64,000 nt of DNA from assembly GCA_900468285.1 (NCBI GenBank), contig UBTF01000003.1:620001-684000 (forward strand), in the 5' to 3' direction. This document shows positions 26,272-35,031 of this stretch, piece by piece. Under the pieces are notes generated by a model, which was not told where the DNA came from, ran no database searches, and saw only the letters and a list, made by a program, of their open reading frames with translations. The position numbers and the translations under genes were made by a program. Source of the DNA: Hyphomicrobiales bacterium. Its GTDB lineage: Bacteria > Pseudomonadota > Alphaproteobacteria > Rhizobiales > Rhizobiaceae. Position 1 is the stretch's first letter; each line of letters opens with the position of its first letter.

Positions 26272-27477
26272 ATGACAGGGGAAAACGCAAAGCCGCTCCT
26301 CCTTACCAACGTCAAGCCAATGGCTTTCGGCGAAACGACACAGACTGGCACGACCGATATTCTGGTCGGCGCAGACGGCAAGATCGCCGCCATCGGTCAA
26401 TCCATTGACGCCCCGGCGGATGCCACCCGTATCGATGGCAAGGGTGCCTGGGTTTCACCTGGCTGGGTCGATCTGCATGTTCATATCTGGCACGGCGGTA
26501 CCGATATTTCCATCCGCCCATCCGAATGCGGCGCAGAACGCGGCGTCACGACACTTGTGGATGCAGGCTCTGCTGGCGAAGCCAACTTCCACGGTTTCCG
26601 CGAATATATCATCGAGCCGTCGAGAGAGCGCATCAAGGCTTTCCTCAATCTCGGTTCGATTGGCCTTGTTGCCTGCAATCGTGTCGCTGAACTGCGGGAT
26701 ATCAGGGACATCGATCTTGATCGCATTCTGGAATGCTACGCGGAAAACAGCGAGCACATCGTCGGGCTGAAGGTGCGCGCCAGCCATGTGATTACCGGTT
26801 CCTGGGGTGTTACCCCCGTCAAGCTCGGCAAGAAAATCGCGAAAATCCTGAAGATCCCTATGATGGTGCATGTGGGCGAGCCACCGGCGCTCTATGACGA
26901 GGTGCTGGAAATTCTCGGTCCCGGCGATGTGGTCACCCACTGCTTCAACGGCAAGGCAGGTTCATCGATCATGGAAGACGAGGACCTCTTCAATCTGGCA
27001 GAACGCTGTGCGTCTGAAGGGGTGAGGCTGGATATCGGCCATGGCGGGGCGTCTTTCTCGTTCAAGGTCGCGGAAGCGGCAATCGCGCGTGGCCTGCTGC
27101 CGCATTCCATATCGACCGACCTACATGGCCATTCCATGAACTTCCCCGTCTGGGATCTCGCAACGACGATGTCGAAGCTCATGTCTGTGGGAATGCCGTT
27201 CGACAAGGTAGTCAATGCGGTTACGCACGCGCCTGCCGAAGTCATCAAGCTCGACATGAACAACCGGTTATCGGTGGGTGCACGGGCGGATTTCACGATT
27301 TTCGATGTTGTCGATTCCGACCTCGAAGCCACCGATTCAAACGGCGACGTTTCGCAACTCAAGCAACTCTTTGAGCCGCGTTATGCAGTGATCGGCGCGG
27401 AAGCTGTCGCCGCCAGCCGTTACATTCCCCGGGCGCGCAAGCTTGTTCGCCATAGCCACGGTTATTCCTACCGTTGA
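26272..27477 (+). CDS. COG3964-like amidohydrolase/deacetylase
   Basis: The ATG at 26272 immediately follows the permease stop; the frame upstream overlaps the permease. The 401-residue TIM-barrel metallohydrolase shows HVH (His69, His71), a probable carboxylated Lys167 (VGLKVRAS), His200 (MMVHVGE), His223 (VTHCFNG) and Asp283 (STDLHG). These are the usual ligands of a binuclear amidohydrolase. I recall members of this family (Atu3266, EF0837) hydrolysing acetyl-(R)-mandelate and N-acetyl-D-amino acids in vitro. Together with the SelA-like PLP enzyme and RidA protein here, it probably deacylates the imported substrate. It is not a dihydroorotase of pyrimidine synthesis. Confidence 0.85.
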   Translation: MTGENAKPLLLTNVKPMAFGETTQTGTTDILVGADGKIAAIGQSIDAPADATRIDGKGAWVSPGWVDLHVHIWHGGTDISIRPSECGAERGVTTLVDAGSAGEANFHGFREYIIEPSRERIKAFLNLGSIGLVACNRVAELRDIRDIDLDRILECYAENSEHIVGLKVRASHVITGSWGVTPVKLGKKIAKILKIPMMVHVGEPPALYDEVLEILGPGDVVTHCFNGKAGSSIMEDEDLFNLAERCASEGVRLDIGHGGASFSFKVAEAAIARGLLPHSISTDLHGHSMNFPVWDLATTMSKLMSVGMPFDKVVNAVTHAPAEVIKLDMNNRLSVGARADFTIFDVVDSDLEATDSNGDVSQLKQLFEPRYAVIGAEAVAASRYIPRARKLVRHSHGYSYR

Positions 27478-27527
27478 ATGCGCCAGAGATGAAAACAGAT
27501 ATCCGCATGGATGACACAGGAGTTTGC

Positions 27528-28025
27528 GTGACCCAGTCCCCGACCAAGCCTGAAGCCAGGGCCGATACGCCTTACGACCGGCTTGCGGCACTCGGCATCA
27601 AGCTGCCGCCCGCCGCACCGCCTATCGCCAATTTCGTGACGCATGTCATTGAAGGCAATATGCTTTACCTCTCCGGTCAGGGGCCTCGCGAAGCCGATGG
27701 TTTCCTGCACACCGGAAAAGTCGGAACGGATGTTTCTGTCGAGAAGGCATATGCCGATGCGCGTCTGACGGGCATCAATCTGCTGGCTGTCATGCAAGAC
27801 GCGCTGGGTGACCTTTCCCGCGTCCGTCGCGTGGTGAAGCTGCTTGGCATGGTCAATGCGGCCCCGGATTTTCTCGACCATCCGCAAGTCATTAATGGAT
27901 GCTCTGACCTGTTCAACGCTGTGTTCGGCGAGGCGGGACAACACGCCCGCTCGGCCGTCGGGTTCGGTTCGCTACCGGGCAACATCACCGTCGAGATCGA
28001 AGCAATCGTAGCATTGCACGGCTAA
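27528..28025 (+). CDS. RidA/YjgF-family protein
   Basis: I choose the GTG at 27528, which has CAGGAG five bases before it; ATG at 27489 and TTG at 27474 are in frame but lack such a site. The 165-residue product matches the longer RidA subgroup: YDRLAALGIKLPPAAPPIAN, NMLYLSGQGPREADG and HARSAVGFGSLPGNITVEIEA. RidA proteins hydrolyse reactive enamine/imine intermediates released by PLP enzymes, yielding keto acids and ammonia. A PLP enzyme lies 950 bp downstream. The 5' end follows the amidohydrolase closely, so the two are one operon. Confidence 0.88.
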   Translation: MTQSPTKPEARADTPYDRLAALGIKLPPAAPPIANFVTHVIEGNMLYLSGQGPREADGFLHTGKVGTDVSVEKAYADARLTGINLLAVMQDALGDLSRVRRVVKLLGMVNAAPDFLDHPQVINGCSDLFNAVFGEAGQHARSAVGFGSLPGNITVEIEAIVALHG

Positions 28026-28039
28026 GGCAAGAGGAGCTT

Positions 28040-28882
28040 TCAGTGATTGCGCCAACCCATCAGCTTCTCAATCCGGGCCGCAGATGCCTTGACCCGATCG
28101 GCGTAGCCGGTCTTGTCGGCAAGCACCTTCTGCTCGGGAAGCACGATGGAGATCGTCGCAACGCAATCTCCTTTGCCGTCCACGATAGGCGAGGCAATAC
28201 AGGCGACCGAATAGTCGGATTCGCCTGCTTGGATGGACAGCCTGTCTTCGAAGGCCCTTTTCGCCGCATCGGAGAGCGTGGCGGCATCGATCTTCGCGCG
28301 TCCAGTCGGAGAAATACGGGCGCCGCGCTTGAACAGTTCGATACGCTCCGCCTCCGGCAGATGCCCGACCAGAAGCCGTCCCGAAGCCGTCCAGTTCAGA
28401 GGAACGCGCGTGCCGACGCGCGAGGCAACCTGAAAATGGCTTGGACCATCCGCCATCGCCAGAACAAGCATATGTTCGGCATCGCGGCCGCAGACTTGAA
28501 CGGTTTCTCCCGCCTCTCGGCAAAGGTCGTGCATTTCGTGCATGGCGACGCTCATGAAGTCCAGAGACCGGGCGTAAGCCAGGCCGTAGTGATAGAGCCG
28601 CGCACCAAGCCAGATCATGCCGTCGGCATTACGTGCAAGAAGGTTCTTCTCCACGAGGTCGTCTATGATCACATAGACGGTGGACAGCGGCGCCTTGACG
28701 GCTTTCGCAATGGCATAGGCACCGGCGGGCGCGCCGGTCTCGTACAGATAATCAATAACCTGCAATGCCCTGTCTATGCCGCTCACGCGGGAACGCCGGG
28801 CCTTGACCTCGCACTCAACCGCAGATGTCTCGTCGGAAAGTTCATCCGATGACCTCTTCAAATCCACAGCGCACTCCCGCAT
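28040..28882 (-). CDS. IclR-family transcriptional regulator
   Basis: The 280-residue regulator has an N-terminal winged helix (about 35-95; GIDRALQVIDYLYETGAPAG then AYAIAKAVKAPLSTVYVIIDDL). A C-terminal effector-binding IclR domain has PLNWTASGRLLVGHLPEAE and SVACIASPIVDGKGDCVATIS. It is encoded against the surrounding catabolic genes, convergent with ridA (14-bp gap) and divergent from the PLP enzyme. A perfect dyad at 28893-28914 lies between it and that enzyme. It probably senses a pathway intermediate and controls the whole 22.8-32.1 kb unit, including itself. Confidence 0.92.
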   Translation of the reverse strand: MRECAVDLKRSSDELSDETSAVECEVKARRSRVSGIDRALQVIDYLYETGAPAGAYAIAKAVKAPLSTVYVIIDDLVEKNLLARNADGMIWLGARLYHYGLAYARSLDFMSVAMHEMHDLCREAGETVQVCGRDAEHMLVLAMADGPSHFQVASRVGTRVPLNWTASGRLLVGHLPEAERIELFKRGARISPTGRAKIDAATLSDAAKRAFEDRLSIQAGESDYSVACIASPIVDGKGDCVATISIVLPEQKVLADKTGYADRVKASAARIEKLMGWRNH

Positions 28883-28892
28883 CTAAAAGAAC

Positions 28893-28914
28893 CTATTGCA
28901 TTACTATGGCATAG
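28893..28914. promoter_or_regulatory. Perfect dyad operator for the IclR regulator
   Basis: CTAT-N2-CAT-N4-ATG-N2-ATAG is a two-part perfect inverted repeat, 10 bp before the IclR start and 57 bp before the PLP-enzyme start. Its spacing recurs at 22779-22800. Confidence 0.55.
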
Positions 28915-28971
28915 TTGAAGGTCGGGCAACAGAAATTCGAGCCCTCATGGCTCAACGAACGGAGAATGAGA

Positions 28972-30168
28972 ATGTCTGACGATTTACGCACGAAACTCGG
29001 TCTGCGCCCGGTCATTAATGTATCCGGCACGATGACGAGCCTTGGCGCCTCCATTGTCGTTCCGGAAGCCGTGGCCGCCATGGCGGCAATCCTGCCGCAG
29101 TTCGTGGAGATCAACGACCTGCAGCGCAAGGCAAGTGCCATCATTGCGCGTCTCACAGGTGGGGAAGCCGGATTTGTCACCGCATCCTGTTCTTCGGGCA
29201 TCAGCCTTGCGGTGGCGGCGACCATAACCGGGCCGGACCTGCTGGCGATCGAGCGCCTTCCCGAGACATCGACCGACAAGAACGAAGTTCTTTTGCAGAT
29301 GGGGCATGTGGTCAGCTACGGCGCGCCGGTTGACCAGTCGATCCGGCTTGCTGGCGGCAAGGTCGTGATGATCGGTCAGGCTACCTCTACTCACCGCTAC
29401 CATATGGAAAATGCGATCACCGATAAAACGGCTGCAGCGGTGTATGTCGTCTCGCATCACGTTGTCGATTACGGTCTCTTGAACCTCAAGGAATTCGTGG
29501 AAATCGCTCATGCCAAGGGTGTTCCCGTCATCGTGGACGCGGCTTCCGAATATGATCTGAAACTGTTTCTGGCACAGGGTGCTGATATCGTCCTTTATTC
29601 CGGCCACAAGTTTCTCGGCGGTCCCACCTCCGGCATCGTTGCGGGCAAGAAAGAACTCGTGCGCAACGCCTTCCTGCAAAATATGGGCATTGGTCGCGGC
29701 ATGAAGGTGGGCAAGGAAAGCATCTACGGCGTCATGGCGGCGCTTGAAGCCTGGGAAAAGCGTGATCACGCCGGTATCCGCGAACGAGAGACTGGTTATC
29801 TCGCACTTTGGAAGCAGACGCTTGCCGATCGTCCCGGCGTAACGGCCTTGATCGAGCCTGATCCCACGAACAACCCGCTCGACCGGATGCGCGTCATCAT
29901 TTCACCCGAGGAAGCCCACATCACCGCCTGGGATCTGGCCGCCGCCCTGCGTAAGGGAGAGCAGCCAATTATCGTGCGGGATCACGAAGTCGAACACCAC
30001 TATTTTTATCTCGACCCCTGCAACCTCCACCCGGGCCAGGAAAAGGTTGTGGCATCGCGGTTGGCGGAAGAATTGGACAAGGCCCGGGCGTCCAACGAGA
30101 TCATCGCCACCCCGTTCGAGGATCTATCCCGTCATCGGTTCGACGGCGCGTTGCTCTGGCCGGACTGA
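28972..30168 (+). CDS. SelA-like PLP-dependent enzyme (ammonia-lyase/aminotransferase class V fold)
   Basis: The start at 28972 has GGAG seven bases upstream; ATG at 28966 is too close to it. The 398-residue protein begins [17 protein letters not shown] like SelA and D-glucosaminate-6-phosphate ammonia-lyase (DgaE/DgaF-type) proteins. It has a [18 protein letters not shown] cofactor-phosphate region, Asp189 (VDAASE) and the Schiff-base Lys213 in [13 protein letters not shown]. No selenocysteine genes are nearby, so a selenium transferase role is unlikely. Homologues beside COG3964 amidohydrolases suggest an alpha,beta-elimination or racemisation step on a deacylated amino compound. Confidence 0.82.
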   Translation: MSDDLRTKLGLRPVINVSGTMTSLGASIVVPEAVAAMAAILPQFVEINDLQRKASAIIARLTGGEAGFVTASCSSGISLAVAATITGPDLLAIERLPETSTDKNEVLLQMGHVVSYGAPVDQSIRLAGGKVVMIGQATSTHRYHMENAITDKTAAAVYVVSHHVVDYGLLNLKEFVEIAHAKGVPVIVDAASEYDLKLFLAQGADIVLYSGHKFLGGPTSGIVAGKKELVRNAFLQNMGIGRGMKVGKESIYGVMAALEAWEKRDHAGIRERETGYLALWKQTLADRPGVTALIEPDPTNNPLDRMRVIISPEEAHITAWDLAAALRKGEQPIIVRDHEVEHHYFYLDPCNLHPGQEKVVASRLAEELDKARASNEIIATPFEDLSRHRFDGALLWPD

Positions 30169-30181
30169 GCCACGCTGTCCC

Positions 30182-30207
30182 GGCGGTCCTCCTCAACGCG
30201 GACCGCC
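30182..30207 (+). terminator. Intercistronic hairpin before the fused ATPase gene
   Basis: GGCGGTCC (30182-30189) and GGACCGCC (30200-30207) form a perfect 8-bp stem with a 10-nt loop in the 77-bp gap. It lacks a T-tract and probably modulates rather than ends transcription. Confidence 0.45.
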
Positions 30208-30245
30208 CCGATGGTGCTGAGGCAGAAAGAACAAGAGGAAAGATC

Positions 30246-32090
30246 ATGACCAACCTTGCCGAGACCATGACCCCCGCTGAAACATCGGCCAATCCTGTTC
30301 TGTCGGTGGAAAAGCTGCGGACATCGTTTCTGGTCGATGGCATCTGGAAGCCCGTCGTTCGCGACATTTCATTTACCGTTGCTCCGGGTGAAACGGTGGC
30401 AATCGTGGGTGAAAGCGGTTCAGGCAAGTCTGTTACGTCGCTCTCGATCATGCGTCTTCTTCAGCCAGATACGAGCCGTATCGAGGGCAAGGTCATGCTT
30501 GGCGGTCGCAACCTGCTGGCGCTGCCTGAACATGAGATGCGCAAGGTGCGTGGCAATGATGTTGCCATGATCTTTCAGGAGCCGATGACCAGCCTCAACC
30601 CGCTTTATACCATCGGCGACCAGATTTCCGAGGCGCTGCTTTGCCATGCACCAATGAGCAAGCAGGAAGCGCGCGCAGAAACCATCCGCATTCTCGAAAA
30701 GGTCCGTATCCCCTCTGCCGCCTCGCGCTTTGATGAATATCCGCACCGTTTTTCCGGCGGTATGCGCCAGCGCGTGATGATCGCAATGGCCTTGGCGACA
30801 AGGCCGAAGTTGTTGATTGCCGATGAGCCGACGACCGCGCTCGATGTGACCATCCAGGGGCAGATTCTCGATCTCATCAAGACATTGCAGGATGAAGAAG
30901 GCACATCCGTACTCTTCATTACGCATGACATGGGTGTTGTCGCGGAAATCGCTGATCGCACGGTTGTCATGTATCAGGGGGAGCAGGTGGAAACCGGCGA
31001 CACCGCCGATATCTTCCACCGCGGTAAGCACCCTTATACCCGCGCCCTGTTATCGGCCGTGCCGGTCCTCGGCTCGATGCAGGAGTTCAATCGTCCGCGC
31101 CGCTTCCCCGTCGTCAATGTCGCGACCGGCGAGTCCGATATTCCCGTGGAAGTCAGCGATACGGTGGCGAAAGGACGACCCGTTCTTCAGGTGCGAGACC
31201 TGACAAAGCGTTTCGATATCCACTCCGGTCTGTTCGGAAAACTCTCAGGCCGGGTTCATGCGGTGGAAAACGTTTCTTTTGATCTCAGCGCCGGAGAAAC
31301 ACTGGCGCTTGTCGGGGAATCCGGCTGCGGAAAATCCACCACCGGCCGTGCCATCATGCGGCTCATAGAGCCGGGTAGCGGTTCCGTGCTGGTCGATGGG
31401 CGCGAAATCCTTACCCTCGACAAACAGGAAATGCGCGAGATGCGCAAGACTGTGCAGATGATCTTCCAGGACCCCTTCGCCTCGCTCAATCCACGCATGA
31501 CCGTCGGCGCCGCCATCGCAGAGCCCTATCTCGAGCACAAGATGGGCGACAGGAAACAGGCGAGGGACGTGGTGGCCGATATGCTGGTCAAAGTCGGTCT
31601 GACGCCTGACATGGCCAAGCGCTATCCTCACGAATTTTCAGGCGGGCAACGTCAACGTGTCTGCATCGCCCGCGCGCTGGCGCTTCAGCCAAAAGTCATC
31701 GTCGCCGACGAAAGCGTTTCGGCGCTCGATGTCTCGATCAAGGCTCAGGTCATCAATCTCATGCTGGATTTGCAGCAGAGTCTCGATCTGGCGTTTTTGT
31801 TCATTTCGCATGACATGGCGGTGGTCGAACGCGTCAGCCACCGGGTTGCAGTCATGTATCTGGGGGAAATTGTCGAGATCGGTCCACGCGCAGCAGTCTT
31901 CGGCAACCCGCAACATGCCTATACCAAGCGGCTGATGTCAGCAGTGCCGGTGCCGGATCCTGACAGACGGCGGATCAAAAGTGGTTCGGTGGCAGAGGAA
32001 CTGAAAAGCCCGATACGCCCGGTCGACTACGTCGCGAGCCCGGCGAGATACCGTGAAGTATCGCCGGGGCATCTGGTGGCGCAAGCCTGA
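30246..32090 (+). CDS. Fused oligopeptide ABC transporter ATPase (DppD-DppF type)
   Basis: The 614-residue protein contains two full ABC ATPase domains in tandem. Domain 1 has Walker A GESGSGKS (55-62) and the signature [15 protein letters not shown]; domain 2 has Walker A GESGCGKS near 356-363 and [15 protein letters not shown]. Each is followed by the Opp/Dpp C-terminal region (HPYTRALLSAVP; HAYTKRLMSAVP). A single polypeptide thus replaces separate DppD and DppF. It ends the operon begun at 22821 and must serve the DppBC-type permeases at 24435-26270. It is a paralogue of the 49166-50992 gene. Confidence 0.93.
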   Translation: MTNLAETMTPAETSANPVLSVEKLRTSFLVDGIWKPVVRDISFTVAPGETVAIVGESGSGKSVTSLSIMRLLQPDTSRIEGKVMLGGRNLLALPEHEMRKVRGNDVAMIFQEPMTSLNPLYTIGDQISEALLCHAPMSKQEARAETIRILEKVRIPSAASRFDEYPHRFSGGMRQRVMIAMALATRPKLLIADEPTTALDVTIQGQILDLIKTLQDEEGTSVLFITHDMGVVAEIADRTVVMYQGEQVETGDTADIFHRGKHPYTRALLSAVPVLGSMQEFNRPRRFPVVNVATGESDIPVEVSDTVAKGRPVLQVRDLTKRFDIHSGLFGKLSGRVHAVENVSFDLSAGETLALVGESGCGKSTTGRAIMRLIEPGSGSVLVDGREILTLDKQEMREMRKTVQMIFQDPFASLNPRMTVGAAIAEPYLEHKMGDRKQARDVVADMLVKVGLTPDMAKRYPHEFSGGQRQRVCIARALALQPKVIVADESVSALDVSIKAQVINLMLDLQQSLDLAFLFISHDMAVVERVSHRVAVMYLGEIVEIGPRAAVFGNPQHAYTKRLMSAVPVPDPDRRRIKSGSVAEELKSPIRPVDYVASPARYREVSPGHLVAQA

Positions 32091-32109
32091 CGTCGCTGTG
32101 ACGTCAGGC
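32085..32109. terminator. Bidirectional terminator between convergent operons
   Basis: GCCTGACGTC (32085-32094) and GACGTCAGGC (32100-32109) pair over 10 bp with a 5-nt loop, overlapping the ATPase stop codon and ending 12 bp before the convergent MalK-type stop. Confidence 0.65.
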
Positions 32110-32121
32110 GTCGGTCTGGCG

Positions 32122-33192
32122 TCACTCGATCCGCATACCCGTATCGGCATCGAACAGGTGAAGATGTTCCTGCTCGAAATCGAGGCCGATCGTCTCGCCA
32201 TTCCTCACGGGAATGCGCCCGTTTATGACGACCACCATCTCCGGTGTTGTGGCGGTGGTAAGGTAGCTCGTTGAGCCCGTCGATTCCACCAGCGCCACCG
32301 GCGCGGTGAGGGCGCCCGTTCCATTGGCTGCTATGACAAGATGCTCGGGCCTTAGCCCTACGACCAGCTGCCTGTTCGGCGGTATTGGCCGGTCAAGCCT
32401 GATGGTTTGCGGTTGGCCCAGTGCAAGAACAAGGCTTTTACCGTCCGGCCCAGCGGTGGCAGGTATGAAATTCATGGCCGGTGAGCCGATGAAGCCCGCA
32501 ACGAAGCGGTTGACCGGTCTGTCGTAAAGGTCGAGCGGTTTTCCCTGCTGCTCGATCACGCCCTGGCGCATGACGACAACATGGTCTGCCATCGTCATGG
32601 CTTCGATCTGGTCATGGGTCACATAGACCGAGGTTGCACCCAGCCGGTCATGCAGTGCGCGGATTTCCTTGCGCATATGAACGCGCAGCGCGGCATCGAG
32701 ATTGGACAGGGGTTCATCGAAGAGGAAGGCCTTGGGGTTGCGGATGATGGCCCGGCTCATCGCAACGCGCTGGCGCTGTCCGCCGGATAGTTCGCGTGGA
32801 TAGCGATGCAGCAAGTCAGACAGGCCGGTCACGGCGGCCACGTCTTCCGCCGCCTTTCTTGCATCCGCCTTCTTGGTGCCGCGAATGCGCAGGCTGTAGG
32901 TCAGATTTTCCTCGACCGTCATGTGCGGGTAAAGTGCGTAGGACTGGAACACCATCGCCAGATCGCGCTTGCGCGGTGGAACATTGTTCATTCGCTCGCC
33001 GGCGATCACAAGATCACCGCCCGAAATCGATTCAAGGCCAGCCAGCGAGCGCAACAGCGTGGACTTCCCGCATCCCGACGGCCCGACAAGCGCCACGAAT
33101 GCACCCTTTGCAATGGTGAGGTCTATGTCTTTTAGCGCGTGATAGGCACCGTAATATTTGTTTACGCCTGACAATTCGATCTGGTTGGTCAT
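32122..33192 (-). CDS. CUT1 sugar ABC transporter ATP-binding protein (MalK/UgpC family)
   Basis: The start at 33192 (MTNQIELSGVNKYYG) overlaps the permease stop by ATGA; the upstream open frame is permease sequence. The 356-residue ATPase has Walker A GPSGCGKS, the signature [15 protein letters not shown], Walker B FLFDEPLSNLDA and a C-terminal TOBE regulatory region (GLRPEHLVIA). The VYVTHDQIEAMTMADHVVVM switch region is canonical. It powers uptake by the two permeases upstream and is the last gene of the LacI-controlled operon. Confidence 0.92.
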   Translation of the reverse strand: MTNQIELSGVNKYYGAYHALKDIDLTIAKGAFVALVGPSGCGKSTLLRSLAGLESISGGDLVIAGERMNNVPPRKRDLAMVFQSYALYPHMTVEENLTYSLRIRGTKKADARKAAEDVAAVTGLSDLLHRYPRELSGGQRQRVAMSRAIIRNPKAFLFDEPLSNLDAALRVHMRKEIRALHDRLGATSVYVTHDQIEAMTMADHVVVMRQGVIEQQGKPLDLYDRPVNRFVAGFIGSPAMNFIPATAGPDGKSLVLALGQPQTIRLDRPIPPNRQLVVGLRPEHLVIAANGTGALTAPVALVESTGSTSYLTTATTPEMVVVINGRIPVRNGETIGLDFEQEHLHLFDADTGMRIE

Positions 33193-34016
33193 TTGAGAGC
33201 TCCCGATGTGAGGCCGGAAACGATGCGGCGCTGCAATAGGACGAAGATGGCAAGGATCGGGGTTACATACATGGTGGCATAGGCCATGATGTTGTTCCAT
33301 TCGCTGGTGTTGGGACCCATGAATGAGTTGAGGCCGACACTTGCGGGCTGCAATTCGACGTTCTGGATCATCGACTTCGAATAGACGAACTCCCCGAATG
33401 CCTGCATGAAGATGAGGATGGCGCTGACGAGAATACCGTTGCGGGCAAGCGGCAGCACGATGTTGAAGAAAGCGCCGATACGGGAATTGCCGTCCACCAG
33501 CGCCGCCTCTTCAAGCTCCATGGGCACGGCCATGAAGGTTGCCCGAACAAGCACAACAAAGAAGGGCATACTCTTTGCCGCAATCGCCAGAATGACGGCA
33601 AAGCGCGGATAATCCAGCAGCCCGACCTGCGAAAAGCCCACAAAGATCGGCGTGATCATGAGGGATGCCGGCAGGACCTGCAGCATCAGGATAAGGAACA
33701 GTCCGATATCGACCCAGCCGTTGCGGTAGCGGGCAAGAACATAGGCGCATCCGGTGCCAAGAACCGCGATCAGTGCGACGGAGCCGAAGGCGATAAGGGT
33801 GGAGTTCCAGAGATAACGCCCCATGTTCCGGCTTTCCCAGACATAGGCGAAAGTGTTCCATTGTGCCGTTGAAGGCCAGAAGCTGGGCGGTGTCGCGAAC
33901 ATTTCCGAGCCGGTTTTCAGCGCGGTGATGTACATCCAGTAGAGCGGAAAGAGATAGATCGCCGCCATGATGATGGCGATGGCGAGCATGAAACGATTGC
34001 GGCTTGTGTCACTCAT
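33189..34016 (-). CDS. CUT1 sugar ABC transporter permease (MalG family)
   Basis: The 275-residue protein has about six membrane helices and the MalG-type EAA motif PMELEEAALVDGNSRIGAF. The C-terminal QRRIVSGLTSGALK end is also typical of this subunit. It overlaps both neighbours by 4 bp (34013-34016 and 33189-33192). It would form a heterodimer with the MalF-type partner encoded just upstream. Confidence 0.92.
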   Translation of the reverse strand: MSDTSRNRFMLAIAIIMAAIYLFPLYWMYITALKTGSEMFATPPSFWPSTAQWNTFAYVWESRNMGRYLWNSTLIAFGSVALIAVLGTGCAYVLARYRNGWVDIGLFLILMLQVLPASLMITPIFVGFSQVGLLDYPRFAVILAIAAKSMPFFVVLVRATFMAVPMELEEAALVDGNSRIGAFFNIVLPLARNGILVSAILIFMQAFGEFVYSKSMIQNVELQPASVGLNSFMGPNTSEWNNIMAYATMYVTPILAIFVLLQRRIVSGLTSGALK

Positions 34017-34915
34017 CCGCGCACCTCATGACGTGTCGAGCGCACATAGACGATGGCCGCGAACATCACGAACACAGTCATGATGACAGAGATCGTCGCT
34101 CCCTTGCCGAAGTCATATTGGCGGAAGGAGAGGTCCCAGGCCCAGTATTGCGCAACATTGGAGGAATTGTTCGGCCCGCCATCGGTAATGGCGGCGAAGA
34201 GATCGAACTGCTGCAGGGTGAAAATCAAGCCGAGCGAGATAATCGCGCCGATGGTTGAGCGCATCATCGGCAGGGTAATCGTCCAGAAACGTTGCCAGGC
34301 ATTGGCGCCATCCAGTTCTGCCGCCTCGTAGAGATCGTCCGGAATGGCTGACAGCCCCACGGACAAAAGGATCATATTGAAGGAGGTGCCGAGCCAGATA
34401 TTGGCAAGAATGACCGCCCAGAGAGAGAAGTTCGGGTCCGAGCGCCAGAAAATGTTGCTGTCGATGATGCCGCTTTCCCGCAGAAAGAAGTTCAGCACGC
34501 CGAAATCGCCGGACAGGATCCAGTTCCAGATGGCACCGACGACCAGTCCCGGCATAACCCAGGACACAAGGAACAGGCCGCGCAGCCAGGAGGAGCCCGG
34601 AAAGCTTGTCCAGAAGAACAGGGCAAGGCCAAACCCGACCACAAACTGGCCAGCGATGGAGCCCACAACGAAGATGACGGTATTGTAGAGAATGGGCAGG
34701 GTCTCGGGTTGTCGGAAAAGGTCTATGTAATTCTTGAAGCCGACGAACGGTCTGACGATGCTACCCAGGCTGAACATATCAACCTCCTGAAAACTCATCA
34801 GAATATTGTAGAGCAGCGGCAATCCGGCCAGAACGAACAGAAACGCGAAGGGTACGCCGACAAGGCCAATGTCAAACCCGCGTCCGTCCGTGATGCTCGA
34901 AACGATCCTTTTCAT
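34013..34915 (-). CDS. CUT1 sugar ABC transporter permease (MalF/UgpA family)
   Basis: I choose ATG at 34915 because GAGGG is five bases upstream; ATG at 34927 is the alternative. The 300-residue product has six probable helices, starting FDIGLVGVPFAFLFVLAGLPLLYN. It contains the MalF-type EAA loop IPDDLYEAAELDGANAWQRF and a GGPNNSSNVAQYWAWDL C-terminal segment. It follows a hairpin after the binding-protein gene and overlaps the second permease. Confidence 0.92.
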   Translation of the reverse strand: MKRIVSSITDGRGFDIGLVGVPFAFLFVLAGLPLLYNILMSFQEVDMFSLGSIVRPFVGFKNYIDLFRQPETLPILYNTVIFVVGSIAGQFVVGFGLALFFWTSFPGSSWLRGLFLVSWVMPGLVVGAIWNWILSGDFGVLNFFLRESGIIDSNIFWRSDPNFSLWAVILANIWLGTSFNMILLSVGLSAIPDDLYEAAELDGANAWQRFWTITLPMMRSTIGAIISLGLIFTLQQFDLFAAITDGGPNNSSNVAQYWAWDLSFRQYDFGKGATISVIMTVFVMFAAIVYVRSTRHEVRG

Positions 34916-34990
34916 GGAAACCCTCATTGACGCCGGTGGAGAACCGCCCGACGCCTGAGACGCCGAGCAGTTCTTCCGGGAGGAAAGGTG

Positions 34991-35008
34991 GATGGCAGCG
35001 ATGCCATC
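34991..35008 (-). terminator. Intercistronic hairpin after binding-protein gene
   Basis: GATGGCA (34991-34997) and TGCCATC (35002-35008) form a 7-bp stem closed by a tetraloop, 24 bp beyond the binding-protein stop on the minus strand. It lies before the first permease gene. Confidence 0.5.
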
Positions 35009-35031
35009 GGTTTCGTGAAGAGGCTCAAGCC

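Noticed and set aside
25188-26393. 401-codon open frame on the minus strand opposite the DppC-type permease
   Set aside because: Low-complexity His/Gln/Arg-rich translation antisense to two certain genes; no ribosome binding site or motif.
26272-27477. Dihydroorotase reading of the amidohydrolase
   Set aside because: Sequence fits the COG3964-type branch better, and no pyrimidine gene is nearby.
28972-30168. Selenocysteine synthase (SelA) reading of the PLP enzyme
   Set aside because: No selB, selD or selC-like tRNA gene is near, the length is short for bacterial SelA, and the operon is catabolic.
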